Source: Phlegmacium glaucopus (Eukaryota; Basidiomycota; Agaricomycetes; Agaricales; Cortinariaceae). From it: 64,000 nt of DNA. The notes beneath the pieces are model-generated. The model saw only the letters and a program-made list of their open reading frames with translations. It did no database searches and was not told the DNA's origin. Positions 11,301 through 24,320 of the stretch are shown here, piece after piece. A program made the translations under genes and the position numbers. How positions within the stretch are numbered: position 1 is the stretch's first letter; each line of letters starts with the position of its first letter. The stretch spans positions 1-64,000 of the forward strand of contig MU130013.1 in assembly GCA_015039465.1 (NCBI GenBank), written 5' to 3'.

Positions 11301-14300
11301 CTTGGTGGATCCCAACTCCATGTTTGACGTATATCGGTAGGATGAAACGTATGGACGTTCGTCAGGCCTGGCGTGAAAAACTGGCTCTCAATATGCTCAT
11401 CTGGTTCATTTGTGCATGTGCCGTCTTCGTCATCGCTGTGTTGGGAATTCTCATCTGCCCTACGGAACATGTGTTCAATACTTCCGAGCTGGCGTCACAT
11501 TCTTCTACGTTGAGCCCAAATAACGTGTATACTTCAATACGGGGTGAAGTCTTTGATCTGACAGCGGTTGCTGCGACGCATGAACGTGTGGTTGGCGTTG
11601 TTCCTGGTAAATCAATATTGAAGTATGGTGGTCAATCGGCAGATAGCATCTTCCCAGTTCAGGTATGACAGGAATATGACAGGAATTGTCAAGGAACTGA
11701 TGTATCTTTGGTTGTAGGTCAGCGCTCTGTGCAACGGTGTTACTGGCTCCGTCAGCCCCTATGTCAGCCTGGATTCAAAGAACAACACTGATGTCAACGC
11801 CCAATACCATGACTTCCGTGCTTTCACCAACGATTCACGTCCGGATTGGTACTTTGAGCAGATGGTTGTGATGCGATATACTGCTCGTCGTGGGTTTGTT
11901 GGCTACACCCCTAAGGAAGTCCGGAATATGGCGAACACTGGCCGTTCTGTGGCTATCTACAACGGACTCATTTATGATATGACAACATACCTCTCGAGCC
12001 CTCCAGCTATCAAGTCTCCTCAGGGCACTGTTGCACCCTCGGGCATAGACGTGGATTTCATGGATAGCAGCGTCTTAGATTTATTCAAGTTCAATGCTGG
12101 CCAGGATATCACGAAGAAGCTCAATTCGCTCAGAATCGACAGCAATGTTCTTGCCTCGCAGAAAACTTGCTTGCGAAACTTGTTCACCATCGGCAAGGTA
12201 GACAATCGTCAGTCACCCCAGTGTCTTTTCGCGAACGATATCCTCTTGGTACTCTCTGTTATCATGGTCGCCATTATTGGTTTCAAATTTTTGGCCTCGA
12301 TTAACTTTGCTGCGGCTCGTGCCCCGGAAGATCACGATAAATTCGTAATTTGTCAAGTCCCTTGTTATACCGAAGGTGATGTTTCGCTTCGCAAGACTAT
12401 CGACTCTTTGGCTCAGATGAAGTACGATGATAAACGCAAGTTGTTGGTGGTCATCTGTGACGGTATGATCGTTGGATCTGGGAATGATCGTCCCACGCCG
12501 CGTATTGTGCTCGATATCCTTGGTGCAGACCCCAACCTTGATCCCGAACCTCTCAGCTTCATGTCTCTTGGCGAAGGTGCTAAACAACACAATATGGGCA
12601 AGGTTTACTCAGGATTATACGAATGCGCTGGTCATGTTGTGCCGTATCTCGTCATCGTCAAGGTCGGAAAGCCAACTGAGCGCTCGCGTCCGGGAAATCG
12701 TGGTAAACGAGACTCGCAGATGATGCTTATGCACTTCCTTAACAAGGTTCGTATTTTCCTGTCTCTGGCTCCGTTTTCCGTTCTTAAACCTCTTCTCTTC
12801 TGTTAGGTTCACTTCAATTCACCAATGAACCCGTTAGAACTAGAAATGTATCATCAAATCAAGAACGTTATTGGAGTCAACCCTTCCTTCTACGAGTACT
12901 TGTTCATGGTGGATGCTGATACAACTGTTGATCCTTTATCGGTAAATCGTCTGATTTCAGCGTATGTCTATTTTATTTTTTAGCCTTGACCATTCATTTG
13001 ACTGAAATGACACGACAGCATGATCCACGACAAGAAGCTGCTAGGTGTTTGTGGAGAAACAGAGTTGGCTAATGCTAAACAGTCATTGATTACGATGATG
13101 CAGGTAATGCCTAAGTTTTATTTAAATGGCATATCGTTAAATCGTTGGGTTTAGGTATACGAATATTTCATCTCTCACCACATGGCGAAGGCTTTCGAAA
13201 GTCTTTTCGGGTCCGTTACCTGTCTCCCCGGTTGTTTCACTCTTTACAGGTTGCGAACACCTGATACGCACAAACCTCTACTGATCTCGAATCAAATGAT
13301 AACCGACTACTCTGAAAATCGGGTAGACACGCTACATATGAAGAACCTGCTCCATCTTGGTGAAGATCGATACCTGACGACTCTCCTTTTAAAACACTTC
13401 CCACTTTACAAGACTCAATTTGTCCGAGATGCGCATGCGTACACCGTGGCACCAGATGATTGGAAGGTTCTATTATCCCAGCGTCGACGTTGGATCAACT
13501 CTACGGTTCACAATCTGGGTGAACTCGTTTTCTTGGAGCAGCTTTGTGGATTCTGCTGTTTCTCGATGCGTTTCATAGTTATGATTGATCTCTTGTCAAC
13601 GCTCACTCAACCTGTTACAGTTGCCTACGTAAGTTATTTCTTGTTTCACTCCACACACAGACTGATCATTTTGTCACCATTTTTAGATTGTATATCTGCT
13701 CTATCTCGTCATCGGACAAGGCAAATCTATCCCTACGCTATCACTAATCATGATTGCGGCCATTTATGGTGTTCAAGCTTTGGTCTTCATTATGAGACGG
13801 AAGTGGGATATGATTGGATGGATGCTCTTCTACATCCTCGCAATCCCTGCCTTCTCATTCTTCCTGCCACTCTACTCATTCTGGAGAATGGACGACTTCT
13901 CATGGGGACAGACTCGTGTGGTCCTTGGAGAGTCCGGGAAGAAGATGATTGTCCATGTAAGTGTTGCGTTAGTCAGCTGCAGTGATTGGACTGAGATGTT
14001 TTTTTCAGGATGAAGGAAAATTCGATCCCCGCTCTATACCTCTCAAGTCTTGGAATGATTATGTCAGTTTTTTTTTGTATATCACCTTTTATAACAATCT
14101 AAATGCATTCATTTAGGAAAACGAGCTCTGGGATAAAGAATCTAATCATAGCATTGGATCATGGGTACCTCCAGCGAAGATCAAAAACGAGGGATATGCA
14201 GAGTCACGGACGGCATCTCTATACGGCCGCGAGACGTACTATGAACCAAGAAGTTTCTCACCAGCGCCTTCTCAACGCGGAGTGTACCCTCCTCCTGGAT

Positions 14301-14632
14301 ACCAGTCTGGTCGCAATACTCCTCAATCACTTTTCCACCCAATGGCCGAAACTGCCCTGCTTCAGCCATCACTGTCACGGCCCGTTACCAACTACCTGGA
14401 TATTCCTATTCCGAGAACGCGAAGTCCAGACGATGGTGATGCTCTTGGTAGGGGTCCGTCCGATGTCGACCTCGAACGAGCTGTACAGGATGTGCTGCGT
14501 TCAGCTGACCTCAATTCCATTACCAAGCGAGAGATCCGTCGTCAGCTTGAAAGTCACTTTGGCATGGATCTGACATCACGTAAGGCAGTTATCAATGCCT
14601 CCATTGACCGCGCTCTTCTCGATCAGAACTGA
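8387..14632 (+). CDS. Class V (myosin motor domain) chitin synthase
   Basis: Ten exons: 8387-8730, 8790-10719, 10775-11662, 11718-12746, 12807-12961, 13019-13103, 13155-13628, 13687-13956, 14009-14062 and 14117-14632. Phases agree; 1914 aa. Residues 1 to about 790 are a myosin-like motor with P-loop GETGSGKS (about 116-123), switch I NASRFGKY and a switch II-like FDLPG. Membrane segments follow (about 922 [19 protein letters not shown]). Next come a cytochrome b5-like region ([14 protein letters not shown]) and the chitin synthase core: [23 protein letters not shown] (about 1547) and QRRRW (about 1586). A DEK_C-type C-terminal domain lies in the last 55 residues. The enzyme polymerises UDP-GlcNAc at the plasma membrane; the motor domain is known to help deliver it to growth sites. 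Class V is preferred over VI because the P-loop is present. Confidence 0.96.
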
Positions 14633-15283
14633 TTTGATCCTCTCCTATCACTGTTCCGCTATCATTAAACTCTATATCGTACTCCGACCTTTTCTTGGGA
14701 CAAAAAACTTCAACGAACAATCTTTATGTTGCCTTGTCTCTCTCTCTCTCTCACTAAATCAACAACTATATCAACCTACCTCCGGACCTTTTTTTGCTAT
14801 AACTAGCAAGCAGACGATTATTATATATAGACTTATAGGTAAAACCTGTCGTTCACTTGGGACTTTTTTGCACTTTTTTTTGTTTATATATACTATAATG
14901 GCATAACACCTTTCCGCATTACTCACACTCATTCTTTAGGATTCGGTCAGTATTATGCCATATCCTTTCTCGAAGCCCACGTGAACCGTAAATAGTTTAC
15001 GCGTATCTAATAAAATAGTCTTTGGACATTCATACTACTTAGACTGCTACATAAATTATTCAAGTTTATTATAATCATGAGTTAAAAACTCTTTGGAAAT
15101 TTCGTTGAAACTTGAAGGTTTCTGCAAGGGGTGAATTGCGAAGGCAGACCTCGCAATGCCTCATATGATCATCGATTGCTTACTAGCATTTGGATTAACG
15201 CAACAAGAACCAGTGATACCAGGACACAACCATCTGATTGTTAACTAAATAACAATTTGGAAAAACTCAATCGACATCGTAAA
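14633..15283. other. Convergent intergenic region
   Basis: This lies between the 3' ends of the chitin synthase (plus) and the DUF6533 gene (minus). It is AT-rich with no coding signal; it should hold both 3' UTRs. Confidence 0.5.
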
Positions 15284-17445
15284 TCAAACTACCGCTCTTT
15301 TAACATCACCCTCGCTTCTACTACTTCTGTCTTCCTGTATTATGGCCTCATCCTGTTCTTGGCGCCAGAGTCCTTCATCATCCCCATCATCATCATAATA
15401 CCCTCCTTCAAGTTCCCCTTCCTCTTCTCGAACCTGAGGAACACCTGTCCGAGACGAAATCGCTTGGACAGAATTGGCACTAGCGCTATTGGAACTACTG
15501 TGACCAGTAGTAAATGAAAATAGTGTAGGGAGGTGGGTCTGATGTGATAACATTGCGATGCCTCGTTCCACGGTAATAGCTCGGATGTTCATGCTCAACC
15601 TAGCAGCCTGGAATTTCCGTGGAAGAGGGTAAATTGTGAGTTGAATATACAGGCATAGGACGACATACAGCGATAGAGGTGAGGACAGATGTTGGTCTAT
15701 GGGGGGTTTACATCAGCCAGATAAATTCATCATAAATTGTAACGACGACTTACAAAGCCAAAGCCATACCAATCAATTTATATTGGCGAGCATATGTTAT
15801 ATTGAGTATGATGATACCTGACAACCTTTAAAGTTAATTTTCTGTGTTGACAACCCTCTTGGGGGAATTTTTTTGCATTCTGAACTGACTTGAAATGCAA
15901 ACAAAGTAAATGGCGGAATCTCGTGCCAGTATTTTGATGCTGTTTAAGAAGGATTAGAATTAAAATATAGACTCGGGGGACTGAGAGTTGGACGAACGTA
16001 GGGGTGAACTCTCCATATTTTCGGCACTTGTATATCGTAAGGACGACGAGAATGCCTGACATGAGATATTTGGAGGAGTTAATGAGATGAGTGATATTAA
16101 TGTTATTATTGGTGTGGACTCACTTTCGACAACAAAAAGTGGTGTCCATGTTAGGGAGGCCCAATTTGGAAGGTCATAAAGGCAACCTGTAAAAACGTCG
16201 CGTCCAACAATACCTTTGTAGTGATAATTTTTTTAAGAGGTTGGTTGATTTATAGAATTGCCTTCACTCACTTCTTGTTCTGGCAATCAAGAAAATCGCA
16301 AAGAAAGCACCCAAAATCATCTGGACTGGGACCGGATTCAAGTTAAATTAGTGATGACCAGCCACAGCAGAATCCAGAGTCCTTTGATCAACCCAACTCA
16401 CCGAAAAATTGAATGACAAGGAAACGAGCCAATGCCTGTCAGCCGCCAAATCAGCGACCAATTCTCCCTCTCGTGCAAGGCATTTGGTAGTAAATATACA
16501 CCATCCTTACCGATGAATTTCCATCTGATATAAAAATGTGGATGTTTCGTGATTATAAGAAATAGATTGATGTGGTTTTTGTAACTTAACTCACAAAGAG
16601 CAAGGACCCGTAAAATAAGCATGAGTTCAACGGTCAGGATCGCAGCGGACCTCGGGATGGGCGTGAAAATCCGGACATCACATCTATAGCAAATTTTTTC
16701 ATGAGCTCTTTAACGGAGGTCCAATAGTAAGAAAGACTTGCATCTGAGAGCAACATGGTCAATCTTGAAGTTTAGCGGGAAGTTGAAGATCAGGGTGAGG
16801 CTTACCGTGTGTCCCACATTCACCGCATTGGCTAATGATTTCAAAAAGTTTCAGTATTTTTCCATGGTCAGAACGGGTGTCGAAATTTTACGAACAGAAA
16901 CCTTCGAAACTTGTCATGTCATGGTCAGATGAACTCAAGCAAGCAATATATGCACGAAATTCACAAAAATATGGGCGGAAGGATGTACCGGTTGAACATA
17001 AAGAGACATTTTGGGAGCTTCCAGTGGAGTCTAAGACCCTTTCGTGAATAGCATTCGGGGGAGGGAAAAAAAAGCAGACATACGTCCAGATCCTTCTCTT
17101 CTGTGGAAGTTTACTTTATCAGTCAGGCACTGCTGCGAAACATTGAATTGGAAGATCCACCTCAAGGTTGAATGTAAGGCAGTAATCGTAGAGAAGGAGA
17201 GTCTAAGGTTATAGATATCCCGCGTGAGTTTTCAAGCCTATCACAGGAAGGGATGAATCGGAGGTACCAAAAGAGCGACTAGAAACAAAATTTAAAGCCA
17301 GCGATTAAGCTCAAGATCGTCTGTTTGTGCAAAGACACTTACCGTTGATATACTTCAAGGTTTGAAACGAATTAAGCAAATGACGGTCCTTGGCAATTAT
17401 TACAAGTTGGGCGTCCTCCCAACTTGGACTGTCTCCAACAAGCAT
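15284..17445 (-). CDS. DUF6533-type multi-pass membrane protein
   Basis: Fifteen exons, all phase-consistent: 17343-17445, 17268-17278, 17161-17202, 16965-17038, 16806-16831, 16595-16705, 16511-16524, 16402-16435, 16272-16325, 16124-16213, 15998-16055, 15890-15939, 15754-15817, 15669-15696 and 15284-15607; 360 aa. The spliced product has the DUF6533 pattern: LKYINVALLTLLLYDYCLTF, then LPKCLFMFNRYI, VELMLILRVLALYGNSS, a loop with GRDVFTGCLYDLPNW, ILVVLTIYKCRKYGEFTP, LARDSAIYFVC, PTSVLTSIA and RLSMNIRAI. This is a widespread agaricomycete family with about seven predicted helices and no established function. The cytoplasmic tail is acidic. Two exons are very small (11 and 14 nt). The start is inferred from the MLVGDSPSWEDAQLV block. 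Confidence 0.82.
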
Positions 17446-20332
17446 AGATGAAGGGACGTGTATCAAACAAAGTTCAGCTTTTGGTGCCAGTGGGAGTCTC
17501 TCTGGGTTCAAGAGAGTGGGAGAGCAAAGTTGTTTCCTCGCGATTAATTATGTATTCCTTGACAATTCAATACTGTGACGATATGAATTGGTAAACCTTC
17601 ATGATTTTCACGAAAGCACAGCATGCCAGAATATATAGGCAGGGTCATGTCAACGGTCAACTTGACTACGGTCCGACGGGTTGGACTTTGCCCGACCCTG
17701 GGCCTGAACATGCAGTTTGTCTTGGCCGCCACGCTCGGCATTTGGAGAAGCGCCACCGTCACAGTCGTCCACGTGTCATTTTTTTGACATGTACAACAAT
17801 TCGTCAGGATAGGCGTATTTACCAAGCGCCAGTTTGGAGAATACATTAAAAGTCAATCTATACCTCTCGGTAGACGGTATGAGAGGCAAATTTCGGTGAA
17901 AAATGATGACTTGGTCATGGTCGCGAAAAGGTATGGGCATACATCTTTATTCAGCCACACTATGTCACGGTGGCACATTTAAACTCCGGACAGTTGCAAG
18001 AATTATAACTCCGACTCGGCATGACAAATGCTGCCGGGAATTTATCCTGGAGGTCAAATTTTTTGCATGCATTTTGGGTCTGGAGCCCATCCAGAGCCAC
18101 GGGATATTATTTTTTACTGCTACAATGGTTCTGGTGCTAGTAGTAGCTAAATAAATATTGACTTGGATATGATTTTTCCTATTTTAATTTTTATGGGTTT
18201 TGATACCTCTCTTTGGATGAAAATTTGATGAAAATATACCTTATTTAGAAGGATGGGAAAGCCTTTACCTTTGTCACTTCACCACTTCACTGCATTTTTT
18301 GCATGAAAACTTGGAAAATACTGTAGTAGATTTTGGTGCTGGAATTGAGCAAGGGAACCCAATCGGACTTAGGTCGGGACGCCGGTCCGATAGTTCGGCA
18401 AGAGTTTCAGTTACCGGCATTAGATTCACGGTGACATACATATTAGGATATAATTTTCCAATTCGTTGCTCAGCACTATACACACCAGTCAGCGCTAGTT
18501 TGTGCCAAGTCAAGGCAAAAAATGCTAACTGTACCTAGGTGGGGGCAACGCCGCAGGCGGAGTTTTCCTTTTTGTGATAATAATCATTCAATTCAATAGA
18601 ATTTGAATAGAGTACTTTCTTGGAAAAGAGGGCCCGAAAAATGATATTCGTGATATATTGAAACCACAGGACATGAACAGAAGAGACACATTATCGAGAG
18701 CAATTTCTCATTCCTGAGCTGCCAAACGACGCACATTCAAATCATTGTCAACTTGAAACCAACGTCCAACACCAACTCCTAGTGTCAAAAATCAAGTCCT
18801 AGTCGACACTCAACCTTTCCAACCTTTCTGACTCGGAAAATGAAGAATGTGATTGGAGTGGAATCGCCGTATAATTCGCTGGATGAACGCACCACTTTAA
18901 GCTGCTCAGAAGCACTGTAAAGGACTGCGGCACAGAGTTGACAGAAAGTTAGATAAGATTAGATATACTAAGTACCGCAGTAGTTCCACGTGATCCTGAC
19001 AAATTTCAAAATATAACTCCGTCAATTTTTGTTTCCTCTCGTAAATCCAAGCATTTCTGTCAAAGGGACAAGAAAACGGTGAGAATTCGAGGACCAATTC
19101 CGGTTGTACAAACGTATGCACTATAACCTACTATAGCCTGCGTCGACTTGGAAGTTAAAGACGAGTCCAAATTTTAGTTCCAGACATTTATCGTATATCT
19201 GAAATTCCAATAGTGATCGCCCAGGCTTTTACCTCGGAATTGTCCATATCCAGCATGACTTCAAGGCCCTTCTTCCAGAATGCGAGGCTAGCCCGTGCCG
19301 CTACTAAGTACCTGGCACTTGCTCGGGCTATAAGCTCCCTTTATGCTTATCAGATCCTCTCATGTCTGATAGGGGCCTTCCATTCATCAATGTACATTTC
19401 AAATCAAATAAACAGCCGCCTCTTTGTCACGGTTTCAGGCAAGTTCCAGGCTGGAGTGTGAGGTAATCACAGCGATTCTAAAAATAGGTCGAAAGCATCG
19501 CAACCTCACCAGTTGTACATTCCTTAAGCGGCTACAACTACAACTTGACATATTGTCGTAATCCCGAATACCTTGTGACAATAAGCTTATCTTTGGGGGT
19601 GTATCCTCGTCCCAAGGCACTCGGAATATAAAACTCTTTTTGCGTCCGAGTCCCCTCTTTTTTCGAAATTCAAAAATTCAAACTCCAGCTCTTCAGGCTC
19701 GATGCACCAATGGAGGCGCCGTCTTGATTTGCATGATCATGGTCCGTCACCCCTTCTCGTAATTTAAAATCAGGTTCACTCATGGTTGGCAGAAGTGTTC
19801 TGGCATTGAGCGAAACAATTACAAGTGACCTGTACCCGCTCTCCGCCGCTTGATATATTTATATTTGGTTCTGAGTATTCCGTGATAAAGACCATTCCAG
19901 ACCATTCCCTAACATAGCCTAACATTCAAGTCCATTGATCGGCGTTGTTGAAGGACAATGCATACTTGATTCGTTACATATTCCTTTTAATTTGCCTCCA
20001 GTTATTGGCCCTAGGTTAACACATATTTTTGGACAGGTATACGCGATAACGCATATCATATTGTCTCTGAATACGATACTATTAGCTAGATCTAGACAAT
20101 AGGTCTAATATATTTGAGGTTTTATATGTTCCTTATATTACTCGTGATAACTGTTACCTCTCAGCGACATAATATCCAATTGAAATGGACCCCTCCACTT
20201 CAGTAAAGTGACCTGAACATGCCAAATAATCGCCATGGATACTATACAGGAAACTCTTGGTATATTAGAAAATGGGAATTTTTTTCTTTTCAATGAGTTG
20301 ATATTCTAATTACAAGGGAAAGCAAAATTGGT
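17446..20332. other. Long intergenic region, no gene recognised
   Basis: About 2.9 kb upstream of the DUF6533 gene and downstream of the complex I gene. ORFs are short, scattered and without family motifs. No terminal repeats were found by eye. It may hold old repeat fragments that I cannot classify. Confidence 0.4.
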
Positions 20333-23165
20333 TCATGCAAAAGCAGCTTGAGATCCTTTTCCGACTTGGCTAAAACCATAGTTTTCACCCCTCACAAACG
20401 CTCGAGTGCAATCCGCCATCGTCACAGATCTGGGGGTGAAACGTTTTGTGAGTTAATAAAAAATAAACAAAAAGTCGTTTTATGAAATGATCACTTACGC
20501 TCTTGATATAGGATCTGTTTGATAGAAATTGCTGATAGGCTTGCGGATGGGAGCACCGGTAGTTTTTGAACCGGCCGTCTTGTTTGCTATTGCCTTCAAT
20601 CCCGCGAGTGCAACGTCAACCGAGGTTGGCTCCGTGACATCATACCTCACCAAGGTAGGTGAAATCTCCCATAACCGATCTCTTAGTTCGAGAACATCGT
20701 CATATGGAAGAGGCGTTCCAATGACTTCAGACAGGGCACTGTGAGGGATATGAATTAAGCATGCAAAAAAAGACTCGGGATGATAGCAGAACTACCGAAT
20801 GATTTTCCAGTCCTCTCTTGCCGCTCCAGGTGGTGAAACAGCGGCCCTACCCATCTGTGGCCTGCCCTCGGTGTTCACCCATGTTGCCCCTTTCTCAGTG
20901 TAGGCTGCTGAAGGAAGACAGACGTCGGCCAGAGGTGCTCCGAGATCTCCATGATGTCCTTGATACACCACAAACGCATCTTGAGGAATAGTCTTGGGGT
21001 CGACCTCATCTGCGTTCAAGAGGAAGACGAATTTGGGTTTTGTCTGCGAAGCCCGTGAAGAAGGAATGAAGCCAACATCGTATGCCGCTGAGCGTGAAGC
21101 AACCTAAATCATGGTCAAGGTAAACCAAACATTTCTCTTTAGAAAACGGGTAATCCGTACCCTTTGTAGGACGCTGTACCCATTCCATTCTGGTGTGACC
21201 AGCCTTGCCTTATTCAGTTCCACGAACTTGGCAATCTCATTATACATGGCAGCACCATCCGGATGTTCTACCAGAGCACTTCCAACAATGATGAGCGGCT
21301 TCTTCGCCGCTTTGAATTTAGCAGCAAATACTCCTTTGCCAGCGACAAAATCGCTTAACGCCTTTGCACTATCACCCATATATTCATACCCATACGCCGT
21401 GTCTGTCCGTTCCCCAATCAGACCGATTTCAAGACCTGTATGTAGCCAACTCTTTCGGATCCGGGAGTTGAGGACAGCAGCTTCGTGGCGAGGGTTGGTA
21501 CCGACGAGGAGGATGGCATCGGCCTTCTCGACGCCTGGTATCGTGCAGTTGAAAAGGTAATTTGAACGGACATCCACTCCGTGTACGGGGGCTGAGGTAC
21601 CTGCAGGTTGATCGAGAGTGAGGTTGTCCGATCCAAGACGGTTCATGAGGTCCTTGAGCGCCACTAATGACTCCGTATCCGCCAAATGTCCGGCAACAGC
21701 TTGAATTTCATCCCCTTGGGCACCAGAAACGGTCAGACCATTGGCAATCGTGGCCAAAGCATCCTCCCAGGTGGTAGCTACAAATCTATCTCCACGCTTC
21801 ACCAAAGGTGTCGTCAGACGTTGGAATTTAAGCCCATCATATGCATATCGCGTCTTGTCACTGATCCACTCCTCATTCACGTCGTCGTTCGTTTTAGGTT
21901 GTATGCGCATCACCTGGACACCCCTCGAGTCGATGCGGATGTTCGACCCAACAGCATCCAACACGTCTACCGATTCGGTATTCTTCAGTTCCCATGGACG
22001 AGCGTGGTAGGCGTAGGGTTTACTGGTTAGAGCTCCGACAGGACATAGGTCAACGATGTTGCCAGATAGCTCTGAATCCATGGTTTTTTCAACATACATT
22101 CCGATCTGCATGTCGTTTCCACGTCCTGTTGTTCCGAGCTCTTCTACACCAGCGACCTCGTTTGCAAAACGAACACATCTTGTGCATTGAATACAACGGT
22201 TCATAGAAGTTTTGACGAGGGGTCCAAGGTCCTTGTTTTCCACGGCGCGTTTGCCAGTGATTTCGTGGAATCTCGTACGGTCGGAGCCATAACGCATGGA
22301 TTGGTCTTGGAGATCACATTCTCCTCCTTGGTCACATATAGGGCAGTCTAAAGGGTGATTGGCGAGGAGGAATTCCATGACACCTTCTCTGAAGAGATTT
22401 GAGCAGTGAAATTGATATGCAGGAAAAAAGGCTGTTACCTTGCTTCCTTTACCAAGGGTGTATCTGTGAATACTTTAGAACCGGGCATTGCGGGCATGGC
22501 ACTTTGTGGCTACTGGTCAGAACAACATGACCAGTGTTGAACATCGGTTTGGGGTGTACTCACCATGATGCAACGGGTTTGGGCGAACGTTCAACCTCGA
22601 CCAAACACATCCTACAAGGTTCGAATATGTTGAGCAAAATAATTATTTGACGCTTGATTGGAAAGACCCTTACCGACAGTTGCCAGCGATAGCCAGTCTT
22701 CACAGACAGCAAGTGATATTGAGCAAACGTCATAGGCTATAATGAAAGTATTTACCTGTCGTGATAACAAAACCTAATCGAGACGGGTCATATATAGGTT
22801 ACAGGTACGAATTTGGCCATTGTAACATACCTGGGTATTATTGCTCCTGCCGCCTCGCAAGCCTGAATTAATGCAGAACCTGACAAAAAAGATAACAAGT
22901 CAGTTCATAATCCTCGATACAGGCACTCGAAACCAAACCTTGAGGAACGGTAACCTCTTTCCCATCAACCGTCAGTGTGATGTCCGCGCCACGAGCAGAA
23001 GTCGAAGCAAACGTCCTACGACCTACACAAAGCCATTTTCAGCACACCAAATGGGATTGAAGAGAAGGGTCACAGACTGGTATGGGGTGTGTGAGCCGAC
23101 GCAGCGACCTTTCCGAGTAGTCCCGTCGAGGTAGGCCGCGACACTGTAGAAACAATGCGCAGCAT
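20333..23165 (-). CDS. NADH:ubiquinone oxidoreductase 75/78 kDa subunit, mitochondrial complex I
   Basis: Eleven exons: 23078-23165, 22939-23022, 22831-22879, 22756-22773, 22674-22697, 22564-22611, 22439-22501, 21161-22388, 20796-21103, 20499-20738 and 20333-20429. Phases agree; 748 aa. The first 30 residues are basic and hydroxylated, as in a mitochondrial presequence ([11 protein letters not shown]). Iron-sulphur ligands are visible: [16 protein letters not shown] and VASCAMPAMPG (2Fe-2S), [18 protein letters not shown], and [17 protein letters not shown]. The rest is a molybdopterin-oxidoreductase-like fold ending in [19 protein letters not shown]. It sits in the matrix arm and passes electrons from the flavin subunit towards quinone. 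The 18-nt fourth exon encodes FCYHDR. It is the orthologue of NDUFS1 / nuo-78. Confidence 0.95.
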
Positions 23166-23813
23166 AGATCAAAAGAAAAGGCCCAAAAATTGAACAATTT
23201 AATAAAAAGGGAGGCCCTTGCCAGTGGGCCGAGCGGCCGCAGGTGAGATTTGTCAAAAAAAAGAGGGTTGATCGTTGTTCACAACGGCGACCAACCACGT
23301 TATTCTTATTTCCCATATTTCCCACAGTTCAAGCGGAGTGTTAATACTCAAAATGTACGGCACGAGTGGAACGGTAGACACGAGTGACTTCAAATCGAGG
23401 TCCTATTGTCATTGACACTAGTAATGTTTTTTTTTAAAAAAAAGGATGTCGTGGAAACAAGTTGAAAGTAAGGAAGAAATGAGGTAATTGAGAGTGTCGA
23501 GAAATAAAGAGTCTGACTCGGAGGATGCTTTCGTCCATAAATGTTCTCAAGGGACTGGGTTATAGTGAATTATTGAAGAGAATTCACCTCTGTTTATTTC
23601 TTATCTTCATTTGTTCATCGTCATCTTGAGATATGAGCCGAAATACATTATAATTTACTTCTTATTCATATCACCTAGACTTGAAGATTCTAAAGCCTCC
23701 CATATCACATCGGTCGCACCACGGTTTTTGGAAATGGTCCTGGATACAATATTGAATGGGAAAATCTTACCACAATTTGATGCATGTACAAATCGAAAGA
23801 TTTATGCTGAAAA
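23166..23813. other. Promoter side of the complex I gene, otherwise empty
   Basis: The region upstream of the 75 kDa subunit gene. No coding signal is recognised. Confidence 0.4.
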
Positions 23814-24314
23814 GCAAGGGGGCACCGGGAATCAAACCCGGGACCCGGGGTTGGGGGGGGTGGGCTGCTGGAGGCTTAGAAAAAAAAAATTTTTGGGGGT
23901 CAAACTTTGAAAAATTGCATATAAGTACTTGCTAATGGTGTAGCACACGATAATACAGTCCCTGGACAGATCTATGGATTAGTTGTTCCCCATTTAGGTC
24001 AGCTGGGCCAAGTTTTTTGACTACTGATGGTCCAGTGAAAGGCAAGTTAAGACTTCGAAATAACTTAGACCATGTACTGCTCACATATTTACTGTTTACT
24101 AAATCCTCAAAGATGGTTAATTCTAGTTATCTAAAGTGTTGTGGCTTGGGCGGCTCAAGTTCTAGGTCAGAAGTAAGCGGAGCCCGAAAATGTGGGAAAA
24201 ACATACCATATTTGGATGAAAACATACCCGATATGGGTTGGGGAAGGGGGTTGGCAAGGCCTTAGAGAAAAAAATCCACCCCGTGTAGTTTTTTGAATCT
24301 TGGTGCCCCCTTGC
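23814..24314. mobile_element. MITE-like element with 13-bp terminal inverted repeats
   Basis: A perfect 13-bp inverted repeat, GCAAGGGGGCACC, lies at 23814-23826, with its complement at 24302-24314. The element is flanked by TGAAAA at 23808-23813 and 24315-24320, a likely 6-bp target duplication. It is 501 bp long with no transposase. Next to the left terminus is CCGGGAATCAAACCCGG, which on the minus strand resembles a Pol III B box. A 26-bp internal block (24204-24229) is 25/26 identical in inverse orientation to 47985-48010. Superfamily unknown. Confidence 0.65.
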
Positions 24315-24320
24315 TGAAAA

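Noticed and set aside
23826..23850. Possible tRNA gene (T-arm-like sequence)
   Set aside because: Only a B-box-like motif is present; no acceptor stem, D arm or anticodon arm can be folded upstream.
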